Assembly: GCF_024296865.1 (NCBI RefSeq)
Contig: NZ_CP101134.1
Location: forward strand, 1,178,001-1,242,000
Direction: 5' to 3'
Origin: Sphingobacterium sp. LZ7M1
Lineage (GTDB): Bacteria > Bacteroidota > Bacteroidia > Sphingobacteriales > Sphingobacteriaceae
Length of the DNA: 64,000 nucleotides
Within the stretch, counting starts at the first letter, position 1. Each line of letters begins with the position of its first letter. The position numbers and the translations under genes were made by a program. The notes under the pieces are model-generated. The model saw only the letters and a list, made by a program, of their open reading frames with translations. It was not told the DNA's origin and did no database searches. Shown here in pieces: positions 35,473-43,550 of this stretch.

Positions 35473-35546
35473 CGGGGTGTAGCGTAGCCCGGTATCGCGC
35501 CACATTTGGGATGTGGAGGTCGTAGGTTCGAATCCTGCCACCCCGA
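35473..35546 (+). tRNA. tRNA-Pro(UGG)
   Basis: A cloverleaf is clear: acceptor stem CGGGGTG/CACCCCG (35473-35479 with 35539-35545), anticodon stem CCACA/TGTGG around loop TTTGGGA with anticodon TGG at 35507-35509, and T-loop GGTTCGAATCC. Discriminator base is A; the CCA end is not encoded. This gene borders the mobile element: the integrase starts 292 bases downstream, so it is the likely integration target. Confidence 0.95.
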
Positions 35547-35837
35547 CAACACTTACACTAAGTAAGGTCAAAAACCCTCAAATTCTATGAATTTGAGGGT
35601 TTTTTGTTTTATATTATATCAGGAAACCCCAATAAATATCAATCTAAATGTGAGTTAAACGGTGAGTCTTTTTAAGTTTTATATTTACTCACCGGATAGC
35701 TTATAAATAATTGTAAATCATTTATTTACAACATTTATTTTGATGCTATTTATTATTGTTTGACTTCTTTACTGCATCATATCCAATAGTTGGATTGAGA
35801 GAACTGCACTAAAGTGTATCAGTTGAACATAAAATAA
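35547..35837. other. Left boundary region of the integrative element
   Basis: 291 bases from the tRNA end to the integrase. It holds a terminator (35571-35610), and an inverted repeat CGGTGAGT/ACTCACCG (35660-35667 and 35687-35694) with a direct copy of GTGAGT at 35650-35655; such paired short sites are typical of integrase arm-binding regions. The exact attachment core cannot be fixed without the other end. Confidence 0.5.
35571..35610 (+). terminator. Terminator after tRNA-Pro
   Basis: AAACCCTCAAATTC (35572-35585) and GAATTTGAGGGTTT (35589-35602) form a perfect 14-bp stem followed by a T-run. Confidence 0.85.
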
Positions 35838-37079
35838 ATGGATATGAAGAGTAAAAACACTTTTGGGATTCAATTCCTGTTACGGTTGCCCAAGAACAAG
35901 AAAGACGAAATGGCCACTGTTTATGCAAGGATTACAGTAAACGGCCGTAGAACTGAAATTTCCCTAAAAAGCAAAGTATCGATCAACAATTGGGACGAAG
36001 TAAAAGGAAGAGCAAAAGGAAAACGCCAAGAAATCGTAAAGCTGAACAGCCACATGGAGCAGGTACGCTCCCTTATTTTCGATTGTTATCACCAGTTGGT
36101 GCAGCAAAATAAAACCGTTACCATTGAAGCGGTTAAATCTGTCTACCTAGGCGAGGACATAGAGGAAACAATGACTCTTCTAAAGCTAGTGGAATACCAT
36201 AAACAAGTGGCAGTAAGTAAACTTGCCCCCGGTACCATGAAAAATTATTATACCACCGAAACCTATATTCAAAAATTTATAAAACAAAAATATGGAAAAA
36301 AAGACATACCGTTGGATGAACTGAACTATCGGTTCATTTTGGATTTTGAAAACTTCCTTAATGACTACAAACCTAAAGATCATCATAAGCCCATAAATAA
36401 TAATGGGGTGATGAAACATATGGAACGTTTGCGGAAGATGGTCAATTTGGCTGTTACGATGGATTGGCTGGTTAGGGATCCATTTGCCAAATACAAACTT
36501 CGGTTTGAAAAGGTAGAAAGAGGCCATTTGTCAAAAGAGGAGCTAACTGTTTTGCTTAATAAATCCTTTTCAATAGAGCGTCTGCAATCCGTGTCGGACA
36601 TGTTCATTTTTAGTTGCTATACAGGTCTTGCTTACATCGACATTTTTAACCTGACCCCCGAAAATATTTCAAAAGGAATCGACGGAAAAGATTGGTTGAC
36701 GACAAAAAGACAAAAGACCGATACAACGGTTCGAGTTCCTTTGCTGCCCGAGGCTTCAGATCTTCTTAAGAAGTACAGAGGGCATCCGGTAGCTGAGGCG
36801 AATGGAACGATCTTCCCTGTCATATCCAACCAGCGAATGAACGGTTATTTAAAAGAGATCGCAGAAATTTGCGGCATCAATAAAAATTTAACGTTCCATC
36901 TCGCAAGGCATACTTTTGCTACAACGGTGACATTAAGCAATGGTGTGCCAATTGAATCGGTGAGTAAAATGCTTGGCCATGCATCTATACGTACCACCCA
37001 AATTTATGCTAAGGTGTTGGAACATAAGCTAAGTGAGGATATGCACAAGTTAGAGGTTAGAATGGCTTCCCAGGATTAG
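35838..37079 (+). CDS. Tyrosine recombinase integrase of the element
   Basis: A 413-residue site-specific recombinase that would insert and excise the element. Residues ~10-100 form the Bacteroidota arm-binding domain, ~110-220 the SAM-like core-binding domain, and ~230-400 the catalytic domain. Catalytic residues visible: Lys293 (RQKTD), His354 and Arg357 (HLARH), His381 (LGHAS) and Tyr390 nucleophile. The first catalytic arginine is replaced: the usual TGLR reads TGLA (Ala265), as in IntDOT-type enzymes of this phylum. It sits next to tRNA-Pro and points inward to the element. An ATG two codons further (35844) is an alternative start. Confidence 0.92.
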   Translation: MDMKSKNTFGIQFLLRLPKNKKDEMATVYARITVNGRRTEISLKSKVSINNWDEVKGRAKGKRQEIVKLNSHMEQVRSLIFDCYHQLVQQNKTVTIEAVKSVYLGEDIEETMTLLKLVEYHKQVAVSKLAPGTMKNYYTTETYIQKFIKQKYGKKDIPLDELNYRFILDFENFLNDYKPKDHHKPINNNGVMKHMERLRKMVNLAVTMDWLVRDPFAKYKLRFEKVERGHLSKEELTVLLNKSFSIERLQSVSDMFIFSCYTGLAYIDIFNLTPENISKGIDGKDWLTTKRQKTDTTVRVPLLPEASDLLKKYRGHPVAEANGTIFPVISNQRMNGYLKEIAEICGINKNLTFHLARHTFATTVTLSNGVPIESVSKMLGHASIRTTQIYAKVLEHKLSEDMHKLEVRMASQD

Positions 37080-37298
37080 ATACTTCTAGATCATTATTGA
37101 AATGAAACGAGGTAAGGTTGTAATTTTAATGGATGCAATACTATATGTGTGCCTTTGGACGCCAAATGCAACCACTGACTGCCATGTTGATCAAATTCGT
37201 AGATACTTTTGGTTCATTTGTATCCGTAAAGACAGAAAAGACCATAAATCAATTCTGTTCTAGAGGAGAGAATTTAGAAACATTAAAAAGCAGCGCAA

Positions 37299-37574
37299 AT
37301 GAAAGTAGAACTTATCACTAAAGAAGACTTAGATAGCTTTAAAAAGGAACTTCTTGAAGAAATCAGGAGAAATAGACCACATCCGAGAAAAGCCGAAAAG
37401 GAGCCTCGGGAATGGCTCAAGAGTTACGAGATCCGAGAATTATTGGGGATTTCAGCGGGGACACTCCAAAACCTTCGGCTAAACGGAACGTTACCGTTCA
37501 CGAAAATCGGTGGATTGATGTATTATCGGTATGAAGATATCCGGAAACTAATGGATGGTGTTGATGGGAGTTAG
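37299..37574 (+). CDS. Excisionase-like helix-turn-helix protein
   Basis: A 91-residue protein with a MerR-type HTH of the HTH_17/excisionase kind: WLKSYEIRELLGISAGTLQNLRLNGTLPFTKIGGLMYYRYEDI (residues ~44-86). Such proteins act as recombination directionality factors or small transcription regulators in conjugative transposons. Its position 220 bases after the integrase supports an Xis-like role. A terminator follows at 37605-37635. Confidence 0.75.
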   Translation: MKVELITKEDLDSFKKELLEEIRRNRPHPRKAEKEPREWLKSYEIRELLGISAGTLQNLRLNGTLPFTKIGGLMYYRYEDIRKLMDGVDGS

Positions 37575-38114
37575 GGATTAAAATATTAAAAAATAAATGA
37601 TATCAAGCAGGATTTGACGATCCTGCTTTTTTTTTGCCGGTACTTTTTGCAGCCAAAGCACATTTACCTCCCATAGCAATATCCTCGCAGTAAAAGAGCT
37701 TTCCGGCTATTTCTGAAACAGAAATTTTTAAAAAAAACCTCTCCGCTATTCCCATTTTCAGATATTTTTAAAATCCCTGTTCTGTGGTTTTGAGAATCAC
37801 ACCTTAAGAAAACATTTATCAATCCGACGAATTGGAAGTATTATTTCAATTCAAAACAGACCATTTTCTAATGCAATTTTCTCGGCTTCCACATTTCTTT
37901 TATTCAAAGAAGCCTGTATGCACTATTGTCCCATTTCAAGAGCAAAGGTATTTCCGTGTTCTTAACACCGCCAAAAGGTCAAGCAAGTTTGAAAAAAAAT
38001 CTCCACCCGCTGGGTAGTATTTATTTTTCAAAACCTTGTGTCGGCTAAACACGAACCTTTTATGCTCGTGAAACGAAACATAGCATACTCCGGCTCTTTG
38101 GACGAATAAAAAAA
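37575..38114. other. Gap between excisionase-like gene and ssb
   Basis: About 540 bases without a convincing gene. It starts with a perfect terminator: AAGCAGGAT (37605-37613) / ATCCTGCTT (37620-37628) plus T-run. At about 37950-37957 the minus strand reads TACCTTTG, an exact -7 box pointing left, but I see no gene to go with it on that strand; it could drive an antisense or small RNA. Confidence 0.45.
37605..37636 (+). terminator. Terminator after excisionase-like gene
   Basis: 9-bp perfect stem (37605-37613 / 37620-37628), 6-base loop, T-run of nine. Confidence 0.85.
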
Positions 38115-38237
38115 ATGTCAGTTATGAAAATTATAAGCATTAAAAATGGTAATGAAACGAAACAGCACCTCCTCTCATTACCGAATAAATCAGAAAAATT
38201 AAATCAAATATCAATCACTAAAAATCAGCGAAAATGA
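38115..38237 (+). CDS. Possible 40-residue leader peptide overlapping ssb
   Basis: An ORF of 40 codons starting at ATG 38115 (second ATG at 38124) whose TGA overlaps the ssb ATG in an ATGA junction. The peptide is Lys/Asn/Ser-rich with no known motif. The overlap suggests translational coupling if it is translated. It might equally be chance in the AT-rich leader. Confidence 0.3.
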   Translation: MSVMKIISIKNGNETKQHLLSLPNKSEKLNQISITKNQRK

Positions 38238-38626
38238 ACATCACAGGCAGACTGACAAGAAATGCGGAAGTACGCACATTGTCGAACGAAAAACAGGTGG
38301 TAAACTTTTCAGTAGCGGTAAACGACAGCTACCGTAACAAACAGGGCGAACGAGTAGAGCAAACCACCTACTTCGATTGTGCCTACTGGATAACTCCAAA
38401 CGTGGCAAGGCTACTGACAAAAGGCACTTTGGTAGAACTCACAGGGCGTGTAAGTCCGAGAGCGTGGGTAAACAAAGACGGAGAACCAAGAGCAGGACTT
38501 AATTTCCATACCTCACAAATCAAATTGCACGGAGGTAGCAATAGAGCCGAAACCGTACAGGTTACTGCAAAAGCAGAAAACAACAGCATTGCAGGAATAT
38601 CAACCGAGGACGACCTCCCATTTTAA
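38234..38626 (+). CDS. ssb: Single-stranded DNA-binding protein of the element
   Basis: A 130-residue SSB with the OB fold: MNITGRLTRNAEVRTLSN, VVNFSVAVNDSYRNK and YFDCAYWI are typical. The short tail ends in DDLPF, the conserved acidic tip that recruits replication and repair proteins. Mobile elements carry their own SSB to protect single-stranded DNA during conjugative transfer. It starts the block of element maintenance genes. Confidence 0.92.
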   Translation: MNITGRLTRNAEVRTLSNEKQVVNFSVAVNDSYRNKQGERVEQTTYFDCAYWITPNVARLLTKGTLVELTGRVSPRAWVNKDGEPRAGLNFHTSQIKLHGGSNRAETVQVTAKAENNSIAGISTEDDLPF

Positions 38627-38669
38627 CAACGAATATTCAATCGTTTTTCAACATCAAAATTTTAGCATT

Positions 38670-39743
38670 ATGGCACATAACATCAATTACAACGAGAAAA
38701 CAGGACGTTATTCATTCTTTAGCGTTCAGCAAAAAGCGTGGCACGGTCTGGGGCAAATCGTAGAGCAGTACCCCACAAGCGAGGAAGCTATCCGACACGC
38801 AGGGTTAGATTACGAGGTAGTCAAATCCCCTCTGTTTACCAAAGGTTCGGGCATTACCGAAACCGCAGACGGTATCGAGATAGGCAGTAACGAACTGGAA
38901 GTACCTAACTGTTTCGCCAACATACGCACCGATAACAATGCCGTATTGGGCGTAGTGGGTAAAGATTACCACATCGTACAAAACCGTGAAGCGTTCAGTT
39001 TCTTTGATGCTATCGTAGGAGGTGGCGAGGGTATTCTGTACGAAACCGCAGGGGCATTGGGCAAAGGCGAACGCATTTTTATCACAGCCAAATTGCCCGA
39101 CTATATCCGTGTAGGCAATGGCGATGATGTTACGGAAAAATACATCTTCCTTACCACAAGCCACGACGGAAGCGGAAGTATTACCGCAGCGTTTACGCCT
39201 ATCCGTATCGTTTGCCAAAACACCCTTAACGCTTCATTGCGGAATATGACCAATGTAGTCCGTATCAAGCACACATCGGGAGCAAAACAGCGTATCGAGA
39301 ATGCACATAGGATAATGGGGTTAGCCAACACATTGAGCGACCAGCTACAGGGTATTTTCAATGACTGGACAACGATAAGGGCAACAGACCAAGAGGTCAG
39401 AAAGCTAATCCAATTGGCACTATGCCCGAACAAAGAAACCCTTGAGCTCATCAAAAAAGGTGCTGAAGACGAAATATCAACAATGTTTAAAAATGCCGTG
39501 AACGATGCGTTTGCCTATGCAATGACGAGTGATACGCAACAAATGGACACTACAAAAGGCACATTGTTCGGAGCATACAATGCTGTTACAGGCTACTTCC
39601 AAAATGTACGCAATTACAGGGATGACGAAGCCAAGTTACAGAGTATTGTATTGGGTGGAACGGCTCAAATGAAAGGACAAAAAGCATTTGACCTATGTAC
39701 AGCCTTTGCGACAGACGGTGCGGAAATCCTAAACCTCAATTAG
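38670..39743 (+). CDS. DUF932 protein (phage/plasmid-like)
   Basis: A 357-residue protein of the DUF932 family, common on conjugative transposons, plasmids and phages. Typical stretches are AWHGLGQIVEQYPTSEEA, VGKDYHIVQNREAFSFFD and VRIKHTSGAKQRIENAHRIM. Role unknown; it has been associated with element replication or maintenance by position only. The start at ATG 38670 gives the family's usual N-terminus (MAHNINYNEKTGRYSFFSVQ); the longer frame from 38589 overlaps ssb. A hairpin follows at 39750-39781. Confidence 0.85.
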   Translation: MAHNINYNEKTGRYSFFSVQQKAWHGLGQIVEQYPTSEEAIRHAGLDYEVVKSPLFTKGSGITETADGIEIGSNELEVPNCFANIRTDNNAVLGVVGKDYHIVQNREAFSFFDAIVGGGEGILYETAGALGKGERIFITAKLPDYIRVGNGDDVTEKYIFLTTSHDGSGSITAAFTPIRIVCQNTLNASLRNMTNVVRIKHTSGAKQRIENAHRIMGLANTLSDQLQGIFNDWTTIRATDQEVRKLIQLALCPNKETLELIKKGAEDEISTMFKNAVNDAFAYAMTSDTQQMDTTKGTLFGAYNAVTGYFQNVRNYRDDEAKLQSIVLGGTAQMKGQKAFDLCTAFATDGAEILNLN

Positions 39744-39749
39744 ATAATC

Positions 39750-39784
39750 ACAGGCTACCGCCACAATCGGTGGTAGCCTGTTAA
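39750..39784 (+). terminator. Hairpin after the DUF932 gene
   Basis: ACAGGCTACCGCC (39750-39762) pairs with GGTGGTAGCCTGT (39769-39781), one G-U. There is only a weak T-run, so termination may be partial. Confidence 0.6.
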
Positions 39785-39795
39785 AAATAAGTTTT

Positions 39796-39993
39796 ATGAA
39801 AGCGATAACAATAGAGGAAGCCAAAAATTTGGCGAGAGCCAAGAGCCTTGAAAAGAAGCACAAAGGCGAAAGCGTATTTATCATTTACTGCAATCGTACA
39901 GAGCATTTCTATATAGACACGAACGGTTTAGTACGCCTTTGGGAAAAATTACACGGCTACTATGTAAATGGGGTTTATGCCACCGAAGATTAA
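39796..39993 (+). CDS. Small element protein of unknown function
   Basis: A 65-residue protein I cannot assign. It is charged at the N-terminus and has an aromatic-rich C-terminal half. It heads a chain of four small co-directional genes leading into the PRTRC cassette; such small genes are typical of this part of Bacteroidota conjugative elements. Confidence 0.65.
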   Translation: MKAITIEEAKNLARAKSLEKKHKGESVFIIYCNRTEHFYIDTNGLVRLWEKLHGYYVNGVYATED

Positions 39994-40018
39994 CGCATAA
40001 CATTCAAAAGCAGTTACA

Positions 40019-40357
40019 ATGGAAACGAACGCCATAGCGATAAAATTTGTCAGCCACGAAGTACCCGAATTGGAAACGCTGAAAACCTCAAAGGTCTATC
40101 AGCTAAGGGAAAAACTGAACAAGGGCGAGAAGCTAAGCCGAGCCGAGAAAAATTGGATTGCGGAAGCGGTAAACCGAAACGCCTTTTTTAACGGGGCAGT
40201 TCCCCTAATGGGTTATCGGTTTGGGTTTGATGATATTCTAAAAACCTATGTAGTGAAGCAGTACGACAGTTGGCAGGAATACAGCGCACCCGACAAAACG
40301 AGCCTACGGAGTATAATCTATGGCAGGATTGACCAAATAGCAGAAATCAGTCATTAA
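40019..40357 (+). CDS. Small element protein of unknown function
   Basis: A 112-residue protein without a recognised domain. Residues ~20-55 are helical and charged (TSKVYQLREKLNKGEKLSRA), followed by an aromatic region. It lies 25 bases after the previous gene and 18 before the next, so it belongs to the same operon. Start ATG at 40019 follows an AGCAGTTACA spacer without a strong ribosome site, normal for the phylum. Confidence 0.65.
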   Translation: METNAIAIKFVSHEVPELETLKTSKVYQLREKLNKGEKLSRAEKNWIAEAVNRNAFFNGAVPLMGYRFGFDDILKTYVVKQYDSWQEYSAPDKTSLRSIIYGRIDQIAEISH

Positions 40358-40375
40358 CACTTAAAGCAATCAAAG

Positions 40376-40600
40376 ATGGAAACAACAGATAGAATTACCA
40401 AAGAAACAGACCTTGAAAAGTTTTGCAGGGAGCGATTTAAGCACTTGACCAATGCACAGCTTGTGGCAAGGATAAACGGTCTTCCCGATTTTGGTTGGGA
40501 TGATGAGGGCGTGGAACTGCGAAGAAGGCATAGGGTATCAAACGGTGCGTTTGACTATGCCTTTAATCATAACACGATGGTAATCCTAAAAGACGATTAA
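40376..40600 (+). CDS. Small element protein of unknown function
   Basis: A 74-residue protein, rich in Arg and acidic residues, no recognised motif. Its TAA overlaps the ATG of the next gene (TAATG at 40598-40602), a translational-coupling junction. Confidence 0.6.
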   Translation: METTDRITKETDLEKFCRERFKHLTNAQLVARINGLPDFGWDDEGVELRRRHRVSNGAFDYAFNHNTMVILKDD

Positions 40601-40797
40601 TGATGTACGTAACAGATTTAAACGGTTGCCAAATCGAAGTAACGGATTTAAAGGAAGCCATAAAAATAGCAGGGCGGTACAAAGAATACCGCCACGAGGA
40701 CGAGCGTTTTTCCGAGTTCGACAAGAGGCAAAAAGCCTATTGGGCGGATATGTACGAGAAACTTACAGCCATCAAAGAACAAGTAACAACACATTAA
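40600..40797 (+). CDS. Small element protein of unknown function
   Basis: A 65-residue mostly helical, charged protein. The start is the ATG overlapping the previous stop (40600) or the adjacent ATG at 40603. It is followed after 11 bases by the PRTRC E gene. Confidence 0.6.
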   Translation: MMYVTDLNGCQIEVTDLKEAIKIAGRYKEYRHEDERFSEFDKRQKAYWADMYEKLTAIKEQVTTH

Positions 40798-40808
40798 AAC
40801 TCACAGCA

Positions 40809-41417
40809 ATGAACACAAATTTTTTCAATCAAGTACAGCAGTTGGATTTTACAGGAATATTGCAACTGAACATTTCTAAGGGGATAGAAAACAAACTAAT
40901 CGTAACAGTATTGCTCAACAATGAGCAATGCGGAGATAGTGCGAAAAACCTCATTCCCCCATTGATTTTTAACGCCACTTCGCAGGAGTTTGACGAGGGA
41001 TTTTTTGAGCAGATAAACGCACCAATTAAAGCCATATCGGGTTTAATGGTGGATATGGAAGCCTTTATGAAGCAAATGGAAACCGTCAAACTGCAATCCG
41101 AAATGGAGAAGCAGAAAACCGAGAAAGCCAAAAAGGAAAAAGAAACCAAAGACAAGAAGTACAAAGACGGTATGGCAAAGGTGGACGAGTTGGAGAAAGA
41201 GGGCAAGTTCCGTGAAGCGTGGATGAAAGTACCCGACATTACGGAGTTTCCCGAAAAAGCGGACGAGATACGCAAACGCAAAACGTCATTGTCCGACAAG
41301 TTCGGGACACCGAGCCTTTTTGGTGGAGTAACGGAGGAGCAACCCGAACCGCCAAAAACGGAGGAGGTTGCTACCTATTGCCCAATAAATACAACAAACG
41401 AAGAAGTAGAATATTAA
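40809..41417 (+). CDS. PRTRC system protein E
   Basis: A 202-residue protein of the PRTRC (ParB-related, ThiF-related cassette) system. The N-terminal ~90 residues (FNQVQQLDFTGILQLNISKG, LNNEQCGDSAKNLIPPLIFN) match protein E; the middle is a highly charged helical or coiled-coil stretch rich in Lys and Glu. The role of E is unknown. ATG 40809 was chosen because the earlier frame (40626) runs inside the preceding gene. It leads the cassette E-C-F-like-B-ThiF, all in the same direction with short gaps. Confidence 0.82.
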   Translation: MNTNFFNQVQQLDFTGILQLNISKGIENKLIVTVLLNNEQCGDSAKNLIPPLIFNATSQEFDEGFFEQINAPIKAISGLMVDMEAFMKQMETVKLQSEMEKQKTEKAKKEKETKDKKYKDGMAKVDELEKEGKFREAWMKVPDITEFPEKADEIRKRKTSLSDKFGTPSLFGGVTEEQPEPPKTEEVATYCPINTTNEEVEY

Positions 41418-41435
41418 CAATTAAAAACGAACATT

Positions 41436-41654
41436 ATGTTATTAGCAACAGTATTACCGAGAATTTTCATACTCAAAGATAAAGGACAGGATATTCCATT
41501 GACTGACCCCGAACCACGTTGGAGCGTGGAAGCCGTAATGAATTTCTATGCAAATTCTTATCCGATACTGACCACTGCCAAAGTATCTGCCCCTGTTATC
41601 CGTGACGATACAATACAGTACCGATTTGAGAGTGTAATGGGAACGAAAGGTTAA
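41436..41654 (+). CDS. PRTRC system protein C, ubiquitin-like
   Basis: A 72-residue protein of the PRTRC C family, classed by family knowledge as a prokaryotic ubiquitin-like (Prok_Ub) beta-grasp protein. It ends in MGTKG, with a C-terminal glycine as expected if the E1-like partner activates its C-terminus. In the cassette, the E1-like gene (43550) and E2-like gene (42837) lie downstream. Whether it is really conjugated to targets has not been shown from sequence. Confidence 0.82.
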   Translation: MLLATVLPRIFILKDKGQDIPLTDPEPRWSVEAVMNFYANSYPILTTAKVSAPVIRDDTIQYRFESVMGTKG

Positions 41655-41671
41655 ATCAAAAATCAAAAAAA

Positions 41672-42826
41672 ATGAATTATGCAACGCAATATCATATCGG
41701 GCATCATCAAAACCCTACAGCAACCGAAACAGAAGACTTTGCACAAACAGTTGGGCGAGTTCGCAGATTGGATGCAAAGACCAAAGAACGCAGACGAAAT
41801 AAGAAAAGACAAAATGAAATCGGTACCGATAACGGTACTACCAATGGTTTTCTAAAATGCTCATTTCTGCCTAAACTGCAAGAAGCACAAACCGTACAGG
41901 CTTGTGGAAAATCGGAAAAGACGGAAAGGGATTTTTATCAGTCCCTTTCCAAATTGGCAGGGCATTACGGTATACAACCTATGCAGTCCAGGCAGTACGG
42001 CTATCCCTACAATATCGCTTTAGCTTTGGATTCCACAGAGGAACAGTTAAGAAAGAAGTTTCGTGATTGGGAAGAACTCCGTTTGATACAGGATAGTAAG
42101 AAAACGTATTTCGTAAGTGAAGAACGGTACAGTACAGGTGCAACCCTGTATTACATTCCCGTAGTGCCATTGTACCGACTATCTAAGCATCCCAATCGCA
42201 AGCAAGCCGTACAGCTATTGCAATCCGTGTGTGCGTACCTATACCACATTGCAAATGTTCCTTACTATCGACAGGAAAACAGTTATCTGTATTGGATGTA
42301 TGAAATGGTAACAGAGTGGATTGTAAGCGATGACGAGAATGAGGACACGACAACGTATTTAAGCGAGATTAGGCAATCAGAACAGATAGGCGAACGTATG
42401 GAGCAGAAAATTTACAACAAGCACAATTTGAGCCGATTTGCAGTCCGTTTAAACTCCTTTAAAATCAAAGACAGCTTTGACCAAGATTGCTACAAACTGG
42501 CAAGTGAAGCCTTTGCCTTGTATGAACAATACCCGAATGCTACCATAAACCGTAATGCCCTGCCAAGCGGAGAAGCAAGCGAAGAAGATATGGAAAATAG
42601 TATAGGTGTGGAAAAGTACGTTTCGTTCTGTGCCGATGCAAAAGGTATTTTGTTTCAAACACTTTTTGAGAGCGTGAACACCGAGTTGCAAGAATACGGA
42701 CAAATGGAAGAACCCACCATTGTGAAAAGGTTTGATGGTAGTGATATTACTGCAAATACCCTTGAATTTGAAAACCGTGTTTTTGCCTTAATTGAGGAAT
42801 TGATATACATACTGAATAACTTTTAG
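41672..42826 (+). CDS. PRTRC system protein F-like
   Basis: A 384-residue frame in the position of PRTRC F. From about residue 80 onward the sequence looks coherent (YGYPYNIALALDSTEEQLRK, LYYIPVVPLYRLSKHPNRK, a Tyr-rich middle and acidic C-terminal half). The first ~60 residues look poor and overlap a competing 58-codon ORF (41679-41855) in the next frame, so the real start may lie further in, or a frameshift may join the two. Function unknown. Confidence 0.55.
   Translation: MNYATQYHIGHHQNPTATETEDFAQTVGRVRRLDAKTKERRRNKKRQNEIGTDNGTTNGFLKCSFLPKLQEAQTVQACGKSEKTERDFYQSLSKLAGHYGIQPMQSRQYGYPYNIALALDSTEEQLRKKFRDWEELRLIQDSKKTYFVSEERYSTGATLYYIPVVPLYRLSKHPNRKQAVQLLQSVCAYLYHIANVPYYRQENSYLYWMYEMVTEWIVSDDENEDTTTYLSEIRQSEQIGERMEQKIYNKHNLSRFAVRLNSFKIKDSFDQDCYKLASEAFALYEQYPNATINRNALPSGEASEEDMENSIGVEKYVSFCADAKGILFQTLFESVNTELQEYGQMEEPTIVKRFDGSDITANTLEFENRVFALIEELIYILNNF
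41679..41855 (+). CDS. Possible small protein overlapping the F-like gene
   Basis: A 58-residue ORF starting 7 bases after the 41672 ATG in another frame. The translation (MQRNIISGIIKTLQQPKQK..., ending SVPITVLPMVF) looks like a natural protein: hydrophobic N-terminal helix, tryptophan-containing amphipathic middle and no low-complexity stretch. It ends where the F-like frame starts to look coherent. Only one of the two overlapping frames is likely translated here. Confidence 0.4.
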   Translation: MQRNIISGIIKTLQQPKQKTLHKQLGEFADWMQRPKNADEIRKDKMKSVPITVLPMVF

Positions 42827-42836
42827 ATACTCTAAA

Positions 42837-43550
42837 ATGAAAGATATAACACAAAACTTTGGAACGCTTTACCACCCTTTATCGGCTTTGGTTTTTTACC
42901 AAACCAAAGGAAGTAATAGAACCACCTATGTAGAGCATTTTGATATGGATAGGAACGGTAATCCAATCAACGCCCATCCTTTGACCGAGAGAGAAGCTAA
43001 AGAATTGGCAAAAGCACTCAATACGGAAAAGGAAAAGAGCAAGGCATTTTTAAAATCTAACGGCATTCTGCCTACCAACGTCCTGCACATTAATCCGAGT
43101 GAAAACGGTACGGTACTTTGGTACACCAAAGCACGAAAAGTCAAAATGTTCTTTACTGAAAGTCTTGAAATACCAAACGGTACGGCGAAAGTACCTGCAA
43201 TGCTTTGGTATGCAAGCAAACAGAGCCTTATTGTTTTCGCCCTAGAAAAAGACCGAAGACCTACCGAGAATACCGTATTATTTCACGCACCATTTTTCAA
43301 TATTTACGAGGACGGACACGTATGTATGGGAACTGTAGATATCAATATCAAAAATTCTGCTTCGGTTGAAGAATTTATGCAAGCGTGGGAAAGCTACTTT
43401 TTTAACAGCTATTTCAGTCACTTGGTAAACGAACACAACCCCATAAAAGGAAATTGTGTAAGCCTTTGGAAAGACCTCATCGGCACAGACAAAGCCTTTC
43501 CTAAAGATATATTGAAAAAGACAAACAAGACCATAAAAACGATATTGTAA
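42837..43550 (+). CDS. PRTRC system protein B, E2-like
   Basis: A 237-residue PRTRC B protein, classed by family knowledge as Prok-E2_D, related to ubiquitin-conjugating E2 enzymes. Candidate active-site Cys163 lies in EDGHVCMGTVDI. The N-terminus reads YHPLSALVFYQTKG. It would take the activated ubiquitin-like protein C from the E1-like enzyme. Its TAA overlaps the ThiF-gene ATG (TAATG at 43548-43552), so translation of E2- and E1-like proteins is coupled. Confidence 0.83.
   Translation: MKDITQNFGTLYHPLSALVFYQTKGSNRTTYVEHFDMDRNGNPINAHPLTEREAKELAKALNTEKEKSKAFLKSNGILPTNVLHINPSENGTVLWYTKARKVKMFFTESLEIPNGTAKVPAMLWYASKQSLIVFALEKDRRPTENTVLFHAPFFNIYEDGHVCMGTVDINIKNSASVEEFMQAWESYFFNSYFSHLVNEHNPIKGNCVSLWKDLIGTDKAFPKDILKKTNKTIKTIL

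Noticed and set aside
37832..38017. 61-codon frame upstream of ssb
   Set aside because: Phe-rich, no motif, crosses the leftward promoter element; likely chance.
40626..40808. 61-residue N-terminal extension of the PRTRC E gene
   Set aside because: It lies inside the preceding 40600-40797 gene in another frame; family start is at ATG 40809.
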